From contig NZ_MQWD01000001.1 of NCBI RefSeq assembly GCF_002283365.1, forward strand, positions 2,217,665-2,281,664: a DNA stretch of 64,000 nt, in the 5' to 3' direction. The notes beneath the pieces are model-generated. The model saw only the letters and a list, made by a program, of their open reading frames with translations. It made no database searches and had not been told where the DNA came from. Within the stretch, counting starts at the first letter, position 1, and every line of letters begins with the position of its first letter. Source of the DNA: Rubrivirga marina. Lineage in GTDB: Bacteria > Bacteroidota > Rhodothermia > Rhodothermales > Rubricoccaceae. Below are positions 1 through 8,800 of the stretch, piece by piece. The translations under genes and the position numbers were made by a program.

Positions 1-2
1 CC

Positions 3-1031
3 GCGCCCACCGAGGCGGCCGCTCCGGCTCCGGCCGACGCCGGGCCCGACCTCCACGCGCTGACGGCCCGCGTCGCCGAGCAGTCCCGGTTCGTCCGCCC
101 CCTCCTCGACGCCGTAGGGAGCGTGGTCGTGGGGCAGAGCCACATGGTCGAGCGGCTCCTCATCGGGCTCCTCACCGGCGGCCACGTCCTGCTCGAAGGC
201 GTCCCCGGGCTGGCCAAGACGCTGACGGTCTCGACGCTGGCGCGCGCCGTCGACGCCCGGTTCCAGCGGATCCAGTTCACGCCCGACCTCCTCCCGGCCG
301 ACCTTCTCGGCACGCTCGTCTACAACCAGGCCGACGCCACCTTCCTCGTCAAGAAGGGGCCCATCTTCGCCAACGTGATCCTGGCCGACGAGGTGAACCG
401 GGCGCCGGCGAAGGTTCAGAGCGCGCTCCTGGAGGCCATGCAGGAGCGCCAGGTCACGATCGGCGAGACGACGTACCCCCTCCCGCGGCCGTTCCTCGTC
501 CTCGCCACCCAGAACCCGATCGAGCAGGAGGGGACCTACCCGCTTCCCGAAGCCCAGGTCGACCGGTTCATGCTGAAGGTCGTCGTCGACTACCCGACGC
601 GGGACGAGGAGATCGAGATCATGCGGCGGATGTCGCACGGGACGCCGCCGCCGTCCGTCTCGCCCGTCGTGTCGCCGGAGCAGGTCCTCCAGGCCCGCGC
701 GGTCGTCGGGGAGGTCTACCTCGACGCACGCGTGGAGGAGTACGTCGTCGACCTCGTGCTGGCGACGCGGGAGCCAGAGCGCTACGGGCTCCGGGACCTC
801 CGCGGGCTCGTGGCCTACGGCGCCAGCCCGCGCGCTTCCATCGCCCTCGCGCTCGCGGCGCGCGCCCACGCCTTCCTCGAAGGCCGGGCCTACGCCACGC
901 CCGACGACGTCCGTGCCGTCGCGCTCGACGTGCTTCGCCACCGAGTGGCTGTGACGTACGAGGCCGAGGCGGAGGACGTCGCCTCCGACCAGATCGTCCG
1001 CCGCGTCCTCGACACGGTCGAGGTCCCGTAG
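3..1031 (+). CDS. MoxR-family AAA+ ATPase, 5' truncated by the window edge
   Basis: MoxR ATPases are cytoplasmic chaperone-like AAA+ proteins that usually work on a von Willebrand factor A or DUF58 partner. Visible motifs are Walker A GVPGLAKT, Walker B VILADEVNRAP and the family hallmark ATQNPIEQEGTYPLPEAQ. The GTG at 123 is probably not the real start: the same frame is open back to base 3 and encodes the usual N-terminal helix (RVAEQSRFVRPLLDAV) just before VVGQ. The true start therefore lies outside the window. No DUF58 or vWA gene follows; any partner would be upstream of the window. The last codons run into an imperfect inverted repeat before hprK. Family assignment is secure; the client protein is unknown. 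Confidence 0.93.
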   Translation, partial: APTEAAAPAPADAGPDLHALTARVAEQSRFVRPLLDAVGSVVVGQSHMVERLLIGLLTGGHVLLEGVPGLAKTLTVSTLARAVDARFQRIQFTPDLLPADLLGTLVYNQADATFLVKKGPIFANVILADEVNRAPAKVQSALLEAMQERQVTIGETTYPLPRPFLVLATQNPIEQEGTYPLPEAQVDRFMLKVVVDYPTRDEEIEIMRRMSHGTPPPSVSPVVSPEQVLQARAVVGEVYLDARVEEYVVDLVLATREPERYGLRDLRGLVAYGASPRASIALALAARAHAFLEGRAYATPDDVRAVALDVLRHRVAVTYEAEAEDVASDQIVRRVLDTVEVP

Positions 1032-1089
1032 AGGGATCGGGAACGAGGGTGGGCCATGAGGGCCTCATCCCTCGATCCCGCATCCCGCA
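1032..1089. repeat. Imperfect long inverted repeat between moxR and hprK
   Basis: The arm AGGGATCGGGAACGAGGG is matched on the opposite strand by the run CCCTCGATCCCGCATCCC, with CATGAGG/CCTCAT pairing at the inner end. The repeat contains the first possible hprK ATG at 1056, which favours the second ATG at 1101. Similar purine-rich/pyrimidine-rich folded stretches occur at 27051, 37816 and 47556. Confidence 0.5.
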
Positions 1090-1100
1090 TCCCCCTTGAC

Positions 1101-2117
1101 ATGCGCAAGCCTCAGCCCTTCCGGCGCGACAAGATCCTGATCCCGGCGCTGCTGACGCGGCTCCGTGACCGCGTCGGCGTCGAGATCGAGGCGTGCGGGG
1201 GCGGCGACGCCGAGGACCGCGCGGTGACGGTCCGCCACGTCCACCGGCCGGGCCTCGTGCTGGCCGGCTACACCGAGCACTTCGAGCACCGGCGCGTCCA
1301 GATCCTCGGCAACACGGAGTGTCGGTACCTCGGCTGGCTCGAGCCTGAGGCGGCTCGGGATGGGTTCGACCGGCTCCTCTCGTTCGACCCGCCGTGCGTC
1401 ATCCTCACGGCCGGCAACCGGCTCGACGGCGACCTCGAAGCCCTCGCCGCCGACTACGGCGTCCCGCTCTACCGGACGCCCGTCGCGACGGTCCCGTTCA
1501 TGGGCCTCCTCCGTGACGTCCTCGACGACCACTTCGCGGAGCAGCTCACGGTCCACGGCTCGCTCGTCGATGTTTACGGCATCGGCCTCCTCCTGACAGG
1601 CCCGGCCGGGATCGGGAAGTCCGAGATGGCCCTCGACCTGGTCGAGCGCGGCCACCGGCTCGTGGCCGACGACGTCGTGATGGCGACGCGGACGGGCTCG
1701 GGCGTGATCATGGGCGCCGGCACCGACCTCGCCGAGCACTTCATGGAGATCCGCGGGCTCGGCATCATCGACGTCCGGTCGATGTTCGGCGTCCGCGCGA
1801 TCCGGTACCAGAAGCGGATCGAGGTCGTCGTCCAGATCCACCCGTGGGACGAGGACGAGGAGTACACCCGGATCGACATGGTGACCGAGACGGACTCGAT
1901 CCTCGGCGTCGACCTCCCGCTCGTCAAGCTCCCCATCACGCCGGGCAAGAACGTGACGGTCATCTGCGAGGTGATCGCCATGAACCACCTGCTCCAGCAC
2001 TACGGCTACGACCCGGCCGAGGCGTTCTCGACGAAGCTCCGCCAGCGGATCGAGCAGAAGTCCGACACGCCCGGAGCCGGCCGCGGGATCGACTGGTTCG
2101 AGCACGACTTCGAGTAG
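1101..2117 (+). CDS. hprK: HPr kinase/phosphorylase (HprK)
   Basis: Bifunctional Ser kinase/phosphorylase acting on HPr or an HPr-like protein in the cytoplasm. The P-loop GPAGIGKSE sits in the typical context VYGIGLLLTGPAGIGKS, followed by the second signature EIRGLGIIDVRSMFG in the C-terminal half. The N-terminal half matches the HprK N domain (RRVQILGNTE, FDPPCVILTAG, PVATVPFM). From 1101 the protein has 338 residues, close to the family's usual 310-330. An upstream in-frame ATG at 1056 would add 15 residues but lies inside an inverted repeat; it has a weak purine-rich run before it, so it cannot be excluded. No PTS gene is visible, which is common for hprK in this phylum, so the substrate here is uncertain. 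Confidence 0.93.
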   Translation: MRKPQPFRRDKILIPALLTRLRDRVGVEIEACGGGDAEDRAVTVRHVHRPGLVLAGYTEHFEHRRVQILGNTECRYLGWLEPEAARDGFDRLLSFDPPCVILTAGNRLDGDLEALAADYGVPLYRTPVATVPFMGLLRDVLDDHFAEQLTVHGSLVDVYGIGLLLTGPAGIGKSEMALDLVERGHRLVADDVVMATRTGSGVIMGAGTDLAEHFMEIRGLGIIDVRSMFGVRAIRYQKRIEVVVQIHPWDEDEEYTRIDMVTETDSILGVDLPLVKLPITPGKNVTVICEVIAMNHLLQHYGYDPAEAFSTKLRQRIEQKSDTPGAGRGIDWFEHDFE

Positions 2118-2167
2118 GACGAGGCCGGATCCTAGTCTGCCGACGCGGCCCGCCGGGCGGCCTCGTC
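2118..2167 (+). terminator. Candidate hairpin directly after hprK
   Basis: GACGAGGCC starts at the base after the hprK stop codon and pairs perfectly with GGCCTCGTC at 2159-2167; the loop itself holds CGGCCCGCCGGGCGG, which can fold further. There is no U-run, so this may be a stabilising 3' end rather than an intrinsic terminator. Confidence 0.4.
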
Positions 2168-2257
2168 TTGGGCGGGAGGACTTCGGAACGATCGGGTTCC
2201 GATACGGAACGGAACGGCCGGCGTATCGGGGAGATAGGGGAAAGCCGGGGGTCGAGG

Positions 2258-2289
2258 TTGCCGAAAGCCCGAAAGGGCGTCTATGTTTA
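2258..2289 (+). promoter_or_regulatory. Bacteroidota-type promoter for the M23 peptidase gene
   Basis: GTTG (TTG at 2258-2260), a 21-base spacer and TATGTTTA at 2282-2289 match the Bacteroidota -33 TTTG / -7 TAnnTTTG pattern with one mismatch in the -7 box. Transcription would start near 2293, giving a leader of about 180 bases. Nothing else recognisable is present in the 355-base gene-free stretch 2118-2472 apart from this and the hairpin at 2118-2167. Confidence 0.5.
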
Positions 2290-2472
2290 CCCCGCCTGTG
2301 AGAGCGCTCCCACCACCGGCCGGGGTCAGTCCCGCCGAGCGCGAACCCGGAGCTTCGGCCCGGTTGTTGCGGAACGGGAGCGTGCGCACGGACCGCCCCC
2401 TCCTCCGTCCGGCCGCCGTCACCCCCCTGTGGGGCCGCACCGGGGAGCCGCACCACCGTCTCCCTCTCCCGC

Positions 2473-3456
2473 ATGCCTGACAACCGATACTTCTACTACG
2501 ACCACGACGCGTGCACCTTCGTCGAGGTCGAGCCGAGCCGGAAGGGGCTCTGGCTTAAAGTCGGCGCCATCGCCTGCCTCTCGCTCGTGCTCAGCGCCGT
2601 CGGCGTCGGCGTCCTCTCGACGTTCCTCACCTCGCCGACCGAGATCGCGCAGGCCGAGGAGATCGACGCCCTCCGCGGCCAGCTCGCCTCGACGCACTCG
2701 CAGCTCACGTCGTTCACCGAGGAGCTCGAGCACCTCGCCGAGACCGACCGCGAGATCTACCGGACGGTCCTCAACGCCGAGCCGATCTCCGAGGACGAGT
2801 TCCGTCTCGGGGTCGGCGGCTCCGAGAACAACCGGTTCGCCCGGTTCTCGACGCCCACGGCCGAGCTCCTCACCGAGACGTCCGAGACGTTCGACCGCCT
2901 CGAGCGCCAGCTCGAGCTCCAGAGCCGGTCCTACGACGAAATCAAGAGCCTCGCGAGCGACCGCGACGCCGTGCTCCGTCAGCAGCCGGCCATCCTCCCG
3001 CTCAAGAACGCCCGCCTGACCTCCGGCTTCGGGATGCGGTACCACCCGATCCTCCGCGTCTCCCGGATGCACGCCGGCGTCGACTTCCCGACGCCCGTCG
3101 GGACGCCGCTCTACGCCGCCGGCGACGGCCGCGTCCGGTTCGTCGGCACCCGCGGGGGCTACGGCAACGTGATCGAGATCGAACACCCGCTGGCCGGCAA
3201 GATCACGCGCTACGCCCACCTCTCCCGCGTGGCCAGTGGCATCACCGAGGGCGCGCTCGTCCGCCGTGGGCAGACCGTCGCCTACAGCGGCAACACGGGC
3301 CTCTCGACGGCCCCGCACCTCCACTACGAGGTCCGCCTGATGAACGCCGAGGAGTCGCCGATCAACCCGGTCGCCACGTTCGTCCCCGACGTCACGCCGG
3401 CCCAGTATCGCGAGCTCGTCGAGGCCGCCCGCTCGCAGACGGTCTCCTTCGACTGA
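2473..3456 (+). CDS. M23 family metallopeptidase, membrane-anchored
   Basis: Cell-wall endopeptidase of the LytM/M23 type, expected in the periplasm. The N terminus carries the Bacteroidota-style lead MPDNRYFYYD, one transmembrane helix at about residues 28-50, then a coiled-coil stretch (about 60-175) and the peptidase domain (about 180-310). Zinc ligands are visible as His and Asp in RMHAGVDF and the HxH motif in APHLHYE. The architecture (helix, coiled coil, LytM) resembles EnvC/NlpD-like or MepM-like proteins; whether it cleaves or only activates cannot be told, but both metal motifs are intact. It is a single-gene unit between a candidate promoter at 2258 and a strong terminator at 3481. 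Confidence 0.9.
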   Translation: MPDNRYFYYDHDACTFVEVEPSRKGLWLKVGAIACLSLVLSAVGVGVLSTFLTSPTEIAQAEEIDALRGQLASTHSQLTSFTEELEHLAETDREIYRTVLNAEPISEDEFRLGVGGSENNRFARFSTPTAELLTETSETFDRLERQLELQSRSYDEIKSLASDRDAVLRQQPAILPLKNARLTSGFGMRYHPILRVSRMHAGVDFPTPVGTPLYAAGDGRVRFVGTRGGYGNVIEIEHPLAGKITRYAHLSRVASGITEGALVRRGQTVAYSGNTGLSTAPHLHYEVRLMNAEESPINPVATFVPDVTPAQYRELVEAARSQTVSFD

Positions 3457-3480
3457 CGCCCGGCTTGGACCGATGGAGCG

Positions 3481-3511
3481 ACGGCCCGGAGCAACGTGCT
3501 CCGGGCCGTTT
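3481..3511 (+). terminator. Intrinsic terminator after the M23 peptidase gene
   Basis: ACGGCCCGGAGCA (3481-3493) pairs perfectly with TGCTCCGGGCCGT (3497-3509) over a 3-base loop, followed by TTTCCCGTTT. A 13-bp GC stem with a short U-tract. Confidence 0.85.
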
Positions 3512-3676
3512 CCCGTTTCGGGGAACGCGGCGGAGCGTCGCCCGTGTGAGGCGCCATCGAAGACCCGATGTGGACCGCGTGCCTCCGCACGAAGCTCACG
3601 GAGCCGCCCCGTTGCATTTCCACAGGCCCGGTCCTATCGTGCCGGCCGACTCCTTTCTCCTGACCCCTCAGACCGC

Positions 3677-3895
3677 ATGTACTGGACGCTCGAACTGGCC
3701 GCGACGTTGGAGGATGCGCCCTGGCCGGCGACCAAGGACGAGCTCATCGACTACGCCGACCGCACCGGCGCCCCCGCCGAGGTGATCCAGAACCTCGAGG
3801 AGATGGAGGACGACGGCGCGCCGTACGAGAGCATCGAGGAGGTCTGGCCGGACTACCCGACCCACAACGACGACTTCTACTTCGAGGACGAGTAG
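3677..3895 (+). CDS. DUF2795 domain small acidic protein
   Basis: Protein of 72 residues matching the Bacteroidota DUF2795 family along its whole length: it starts MYWTLELAATLEDAPWPATK, contains DELIDYADRTGAPAEVIQNL and ends in an acidic tail. Function is unknown; the fold is thought to be small and helical. The frame is open 68 codons further upstream to 3473, but that part overlaps the terminator at 3481 and has no family similarity, so the ATG at 3677 is chosen. It is flanked by terminators on both sides and is probably monocistronic. Confidence 0.88.
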   Translation: MYWTLELAATLEDAPWPATKDELIDYADRTGAPAEVIQNLEEMEDDGAPYESIEEVWPDYPTHNDDFYFEDE

Positions 3896-3910
3896 CGTCG
3901 ACCGACCCCG

Positions 3911-3935
3911 TCCGCCTCGGCCCCGAGGCGGGCCG
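3911..3935. repeat. RLGAEA palindromic repeat, copy 1
   Basis: CCGCCTCGGCCCCGAGGCGG at 3912-3931, intergenic, 16 bases after the DUF2795 stop codon and just before the terminator at 3941. Confidence 0.8.
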
Positions 3936-3940
3936 ACACG

Positions 3941-3982
3941 CGACGAGCCTCCGGCCCACCACAGGCCGGAGGCTCGTCGTTT
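3941..3982 (+). terminator. Strong hairpin terminator after the DUF2795 gene
   Basis: CGACGAGCCTCCGGCC (3941-3956) pairs perfectly with GGCCGGAGGCTCGTCG (3964-3979) over a 7-base loop, then TTTG. A 16-bp stem, one of the longest in the window. Confidence 0.8.
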
Positions 3983-4105
3983 GAGGGAGGGGTACGGCCG
4001 GACGGCTCGGGCGCGGACGCGCCCACCCCCGCCGTCCGGTCGCGGGCCAGCAGCAGCAGCCTCCTCCCCGGCGCGCCCCTCCTCGGAGCGCGGGTCAGGC
4101 GGAGG

Positions 4106-4435
4106 CTAGGCCGCGTACGCGTTCGAGGCCGCGGCGAAGGCGCCGAGGGCGTCGTCCACGAAGCGCCGCGCGGCGCGCTCGGCGGCGTGGGGCGACCGGA
4201 AGTCGGGGGCCGACGTGTGGAGTGTCAGGTCGCGGTCACGGATCTCGAACGCGAACGTGCCGGCCTCGGCGCGAAGGCGGAGCTGGAAGCCACGGTGGGC
4301 GAACACGGCGCGGGAGGGGCTCACGGAGCGAGAGAGGGAGACGGTCGGCAACGGACTGGGGGGGTATCGGGAGGATGGGGGGCCCGATTGAGAAACCGGC
4401 GCCCCTAGCCGTTCGAGCTCGTCCAGCCTCCCCAT
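4106..4435 (-). CDS. Hypothetical protein, 109 aa
   Basis: Not recognised. The first 45 residues are low-complexity (Pro/Ser-rich); the second half looks like a real folded domain (FQLRLRAEAGTFAFEIRDRD, then FRSPHAAERAARRFVDDAL) with a beta-rich part and an amphipathic helix. The true start could be a later codon. It lies 66 bases downstream of the hybrid histidine kinase on the same strand and could be co-transcribed with it. No signal peptide or membrane segment is visible. Confidence 0.5.
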   Translation of the reverse strand: MGRLDELERLGAPVSQSGPPSSRYPPSPLPTVSLSRSVSPSRAVFAHRGFQLRLRAEAGTFAFEIRDRDLTLHTSAPDFRSPHAAERAARRFVDDALGAFAAASNAYAA

Positions 4436-4501
4436 TTGCCGCCGCTGGCGTGACGTTGAGGCCGAGTGTATCGAACCGGACCCCCACCAGGCCGTCCCGT
4501 C

Positions 4502-7021
4502 TCAGCCGGAGACGGGCCCACCGTTGGTGGGGGTGGGGGCGCCATCCGGAGACAGGGCTGCCAGAGCAGCTTCGGCGGAGTCTCGGAACCCGCCGAGCGC
4601 CGCGTCGAGCGCCGCGACGGCGCCGGTCACGTCGCGACCCTCGCGGACGTCGCGCTCGACCTCGAACGCTGCATGCGAGAGGGCGTCGGCCCCGAGCGTC
4701 CCGCAGGCCGACTTCAACTTGTGCGCCGCGCCGCCCGGGTCGCCGCCGGTGAGTTCGGCGCGGAGCGAGGGCTCGGTGCGGAGGTAGGCGCCGAGGATCT
4801 CGGTCGCGAGCGCGTCGTCGCCGTCGGAGAGCGCGCGGAGGTGGGCCGCGATCGCCTCGGGGGTCGGGAGGGCAAGTGCGTCGGTCTCGGGCGTGCTCTC
4901 GACCGAACGGTCGGCCGGGGCGGGGACCGGAGGGGGCGCGTCGTCGGTCCGTTCGGAGACCCCGCCGGCGAGGGCGATTTCAGCGCGGAGGTCCTCCAGC
5001 CGGACCGGCTTGGTGAGGAACCCGTCCATGCCGGCCTCGCGGCAGCGGGCGGCGTCCTCCGCGAACGCGTTGGCCGTGAGGGCCACAACGCGCGGCTGGC
5101 GCGCGGCGGGGAGCTCGGCCCGGAGCCGCCGCGTCGCGCCGATCCCGTCGAGGACGGGCATCTGGAGGTCCATCAGGACAAGGTCGTAGCGGTCGCGCCG
5201 GAGCGCGTCGAGCGCCTCGGCCCCATTCTCGGCCACATCGGGCGCGATGCCGAGGCGGGCGAGGAGGCCCGTGGCCACCTTCCGGTTGACCTCGTGGTCT
5301 TCGACGAGCAGCACCCGCAGCGGCCCCTGGACCGGGCCGGTCGCGAGCTTTTTCGCCGCCGGCCGGCGGCTCCCGACGAGCTGGGCCACGACGTCGGCGA
5401 ACCGGTCGGCGCGGAGCGGCTTGGTAAGGACGGCGTCGAACACGCCGGAGGCCACGACGGCGCTGCCGAGTGGAGCGAGGAGGAGGAGCGGGAGCCCCCC
5501 GAGGGTGGGGTCCGTGCGGAGCCGGTCGGCGAAGCCGAAGGCCCCCTGGCGGTCGGCGTCGGCGTGGTCGGGGCGGTCGTTGGCGTTGAGCGCGAGGGCG
5601 GCGAGGTCGTACCGCCCGCCGTCGGCGATCCAGGCGGCGGCGGCGTCGACCGTGGCGAAGGCGGCGACGCCGAGCCCGTAGCTCTCGGCGAGCGCGACGG
5701 CGGCGTCGCGGGCCGCCGTGTGAGGCTCGACGATCAGGAGCACGGCGCCGGCCGGCGTCACCGGGGCGGTCGGGGGGGCGTCGACCTCGGGCAGCGGGAT
5801 CCGGATCTCGAACGTGGACCCAACGCCGACCTCGCTCTCGACCGACACGACCCCGCCCATCTGCTCCGCCAGCCGCTTCGTGATGGCGAGGCCGAGCCCG
5901 GTCCCCCCGAAGCGGCGCGTCGTCGAGGCGTCGACCTGCGTGAACGAGTCGAACAGGGTGTCGAGGTGCTCGTCCGGGATGCCGATGCCGGTGTCTGAGA
6001 TGCGGAGGGAGAGCTCGACCGTTCCGCCGCGGCGGCGTCGGGCGTCGAGCCGGAGCGCGACCGTGCCCGCCTCGGTGAACTTGACGGCGTTCGAGAGGAG
6101 GTTGAGCGCGACCTGCCGGAGCCGCGCGCCGTCGCCGAGGACGATGTCCGGGACGTCGGGCTCGACGTGGCAGACGACCTCGACGCCGCGCTGCGTGGCC
6201 GTCTGCGCCACGACGGCGACCGCGTCGTCGACGAGCGGGCGGAGGGCGACCGGCTCCGACTCGAGGTCGAGGCGGCCGGCCTCGATCTTGGAGAAGTCGA
6301 GGACGTCGTTGATGACGCCGAGGAGCGCCCGGCCCGAGGCCTGGATCGTCCCGACGTAGTCGAGCTGGTCGGGCGAGAGGGGCGTGGCGGCGAGCACGTC
6401 GGTCATCCCGATGACCCCGTTGAGCGGCGTCCGGATCTCGTGGCTCATGGCGGCCAGGAACTCCGACTTCGCGCGGGCGGCGTCGAGCGCCTCCTCTTTG
6501 GCGTCGTGGAGCGTCTGGAGCGTCTCCTCGCGGGCCCGCGTCACGAACACGCCGAGCGCGCCGAGCGCGCCGAGCGTCGCCAAGAACGCCCCGCGCGGGA
6601 CGCCGGGCGCGTCGAGCGTGTACGCGGCGAGCGCCATCGACCCGACGAACAGGACCGTGTAGGTCGCCAGCCACCGCGACGTCTGGATCCCGGCCGAGCA
6701 CCCGAGGAACACGAGGAGCACCCCGAACGCGGCCGTCGGCGTGAGCCCGCCGACCGTGGCGACGTAGATCTGCCACGCCGAGACGATGAGGAAGAGGCCG
6801 TAGACGAGGACGTACGCCTTGCTCCGGATCGTCGTGCTCGTGAAGGTGAGCGTGCCCAACGAGAGGGCCGAGAGGCCGATGGCCAGACGCCCCGCCAACG
6901 GGTCGACCGTCGTCGGGCCGCCGAACTGGTACTCCCACCCGATGGCGACGAACGCCGCGCCGCCCACGAACAGGAGCAGCCGGTAGATCCAGATCGGGAG
7001 GGGAGAGTCGTCGGCGGACAC
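4502..7021 (-). CDS. Hybrid sensor histidine kinase (7TM-like, HisKA, HATPase, two REC, HPt)
   Basis: Membrane sensor kinase with an internal phosphorelay. From the GTG at 7021 the protein has 839 residues: about six hydrophobic segments (residues 8-165), HisKA with His194 in [15 protein letters not shown], HATPase ([29 protein letters not shown]), REC1 at about 425-550, REC2 at about 565-680 with Asp618 in [10 protein letters not shown], and an HPt domain with His767 in [17 protein letters not shown]1 looks degenerate: the position of the phospho-accepting Asp is Ala477. An earlier in-frame start at 7165 would add 48 low-complexity residues; the GTG at 7021 precedes the natural start of the domain. 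No cognate output regulator is adjacent, so the downstream partner is unknown. Confidence 0.9.
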   Translation of the reverse strand: MSADDSPLPIWIYRLLLFVGGAAFVAIGWEYQFGGPTTVDPLAGRLAIGLSALSLGTLTFTSTTIRSKAYVLVYGLFLIVSAWQIYVATVGGLTPTAAFGVLLVFLGCSAGIQTSRWLATYTVLFVGSMALAAYTLDAPGVPRGAFLATLGALGALGVFVTRAREETLQTLHDAKEEALDAARAKSEFLAAMSHEIRTPLNGVIGMTDVLAATPLSPDQLDYVGTIQASGRALLGVINDVLDFSKIEAGRLDLESEPVALRPLVDDAVAVVAQTATQRGVEVVCHVEPDVPDIVLGDGARLRQVALNLLSNAVKFTEAGTVALRLDARRRRGGTVELSLRISDTGIGIPDEHLDTLFDSFTQVDASTTRRFGGTGLGLAITKRLAEQMGGVVSVESEVGVGSTFEIRIPLPEVDAPPTAPVTPAGAVLLIVEPHTAARDAAVALAESYGLGVAAFATVDAAAAWIADGGRYDLAALALNANDRPDHADADRQGAFGFADRLRTDPTLGGLPLLLLAPLGSAVVASGVFDAVLTKPLRADRFADVVAQLVGSRRPAAKKLATGPVQGPLRVLLVEDHEVNRKVATGLLARLGIAPDVAENGAEALDALRRDRYDLVLMDLQMPVLDGIGATRRLRAELPAARQPRVVALTANAFAEDAARCREAGMDGFLTKPVRLEDLRAEIALAGGVSERTDDAPPPVPAPADRSVESTPETDALALPTPEAIAAHLRALSDGDDALATEILGAYLRTEPSLRAELTGGDPGGAAHKLKSACGTLGADALSHAAFEVERDVREGRDVTGAVAALDAALGGFRDSAEAALAALSPDGAPTPTNGGPVSG

Positions 7022-7218
7022 GGCGGGTGTTTCGGAGCGCCCCGGGCGATTTGGTAACCACCACCGGGACGGAGAGGGCAGGAGAGAGCCGTGGGACTCA
7101 GTTGCAAACGGCGGTCCACCCACCCGAACGCGCGGCCGAGGCGGTCGGACTCCTCCATTCCTCACCCGCGGTGGGTGGGGCGGTTGCCATCTTCTCCTTT
7201 CGCCCCGCCCGACGCCCG

Positions 7219-8685
7219 ATGCCGACAGACACGCTCGCCCCCTCCGACCTCAAGCGCGGCCGCGAGGTCGAACTCACGCTGACGGACTTCGCCGACCGCG
7301 GCAAGAGCCTCGCCCGCGTCGGCGAGGGCGACGGCGGGTTCGTCGTGTTCGTGGCCGGCGCCGTGCCGGGCGACCGCGTCCGCGCCCGCGTGTTCAAACG
7401 GAAGAAGGGGTTCGCCGAGGCGCGGCTGCTGGAGGTCCTGGAGCCGAGCGAGCTCCGCACGGAGCCGCGGTGCGAGTACGCCGCGTCGTGCGGCGGGTGC
7501 AAGTGGCAGCACGTCGAGTACCCGGCGCAGCTGGCGATGAAGGGAGAGCAGGCTGTCTCGGCGCTCACCCGCGCCCGCCTCGACCTCTCCGCCGCCGACG
7601 TCCGCCCGCCGCTGGGCGGCGGCGCCTACGACGGGTCGGGCGGCGTCTACTTCTACCGCAACAAGATGGAGTTCTCCTTCTCCGCCATGCGCTGGCTGAC
7701 GGACTGGGAGATCGCGACGGGGGAGGAGATGGACACCGACTTCGCGCTCGGCCTCCACGTGCCGGGCCGGTTCGACAAGGTCCTCGACCTGAAGGCGTGC
7801 TACCTCCAGAGCGAGTGGAGCGCCCGCCTCGTCAACGGCGTCCGCGCCTTCGCCAAGGCGCAGGGGTGGTCGCCGTGGCACCCGCGCGAGCACACGGGCT
7901 ACCTCCGCATCCTCGCCCTCCGCACGCCGGGCCACACCGACGACCGGATGGTCAACCTCGTGACGTCGTTCTACGACGAGCCGCGCATGGCGGCCTTCGC
8001 CGACTTCCTCCGGGCCGAGTTCCCCGAGGTCACGACGCTCGTCAACACGATCAACTCGGGCGTGGCGCAGACGGCGTTCGGGGAGGCGGTCCACACGGTG
8101 TTCGGGTCGGGCCTCGTGCGCGACAAGATCGGGCCGCACACGTTCGAGATCGCCTCGAACGCGTTTTTCCAGACCAACACGGTCGCGGCCGAGGGGCTCT
8201 ACGCGGTCGCCCGTGAGTTCGCCAACCTCCAGCCCGACGACGTGGTCTACGACCTCTACTGCGGCGCCGGCACGATCTCGCTCTTCGTCGCCGACCAGGT
8301 GAAGAGGGTCGTCGGCGTGGAGCTGGTGGAGGAGGCGGTTGAGAACGCCCGCGCGAGCGCCGAGGCGAACGGGGTGGCCAACTGCACGTTCGTCGCCGGT
8401 GACATGCTGGAGCTGCTCAAGCCGGAGCTCGTGGAGGAGCACGGCCGGCCGGACGTCCTCATCGTGGACCCGCCGCGGGCCGGGATGCATCCGAAGGTGG
8501 TCGGCCAGATCGCCCACCTCCGGCCGGAGCGGATCGTCTACGTCTCGTGCAACCCGCAGACGCAGGCGCGCGACCTCGCCATGCTCCAGGAGGCCGCGGC
8601 CTACACCATCGAGGCCGTCCAGCCCGTCGACATGTTCCCGCACACGCACCACGTCGAGAGCGTCGTCGGCCTCCGGCTGACCTAG
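7219..8685 (+). CDS. rlmD: RlmD/TrmA-family RNA (uracil-5)-methyltransferase
   Basis: SAM-dependent methyltransferase, most likely making m5U in 23S rRNA. Order of domains: TRAM (residues about 12-75), Fe-S cysteines Cys85, Cys91 and Cys94 (CX5CX2C), a central domain, then the Rossmann domain with SAM motif [23 protein letters not shown], and the catalytic cysteine in [13 protein letters not shown]. Length of 488 residues is normal for the family. The frame is open upstream to 7027 but that stretch overlaps the divergent kinase promoter region and has no similarity, so the ATG at 7219 is chosen. Which uridine is methylated cannot be read from the sequence. Confidence 0.93.
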   Translation: MPTDTLAPSDLKRGREVELTLTDFADRGKSLARVGEGDGGFVVFVAGAVPGDRVRARVFKRKKGFAEARLLEVLEPSELRTEPRCEYAASCGGCKWQHVEYPAQLAMKGEQAVSALTRARLDLSAADVRPPLGGGAYDGSGGVYFYRNKMEFSFSAMRWLTDWEIATGEEMDTDFALGLHVPGRFDKVLDLKACYLQSEWSARLVNGVRAFAKAQGWSPWHPREHTGYLRILALRTPGHTDDRMVNLVTSFYDEPRMAAFADFLRAEFPEVTTLVNTINSGVAQTAFGEAVHTVFGSGLVRDKIGPHTFEIASNAFFQTNTVAAEGLYAVAREFANLQPDDVVYDLYCGAGTISLFVADQVKRVVGVELVEEAVENARASAEANGVANCTFVAGDMLELLKPELVEEHGRPDVLIVDPPRAGMHPKVVGQIAHLRPERIVYVSCNPQTQARDLAMLQEAAAYTIEAVQPVDMFPHTHHVESVVGLRLT

Positions 8686-8692
8686 GGCGGCC

Positions 8693-8739
8693 CCGCCCGC
8701 CTCGGCGAGCTCCTCCGGTTGGCGACCGAGGCGGACCGA
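8693..8739. repeat. RLGAEA palindromic repeat, copy 2 (split form)
   Basis: CCGCCCGCCTCGG and CCGAGGCGGACCG arms separated by about 20 bases, starting 8 bases after the rlmD stop codon. The right arm reads ACCGAGGCGG as in the two other split copies at 40838 and 41319. Confidence 0.7.
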
Positions 8740-8800
8740 CTCCGCTCGAAACCTCGCCCACGGCCCGGCGCGTTTCGATCTGCCCCCCGATACTCCAGTT

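Noticed and set aside
1065-2483. A 472-codon minus-strand frame opposite hprK
   Set aside because: It is the antisense shadow of hprK and of the following non-coding gap and has no domain-like sequence.
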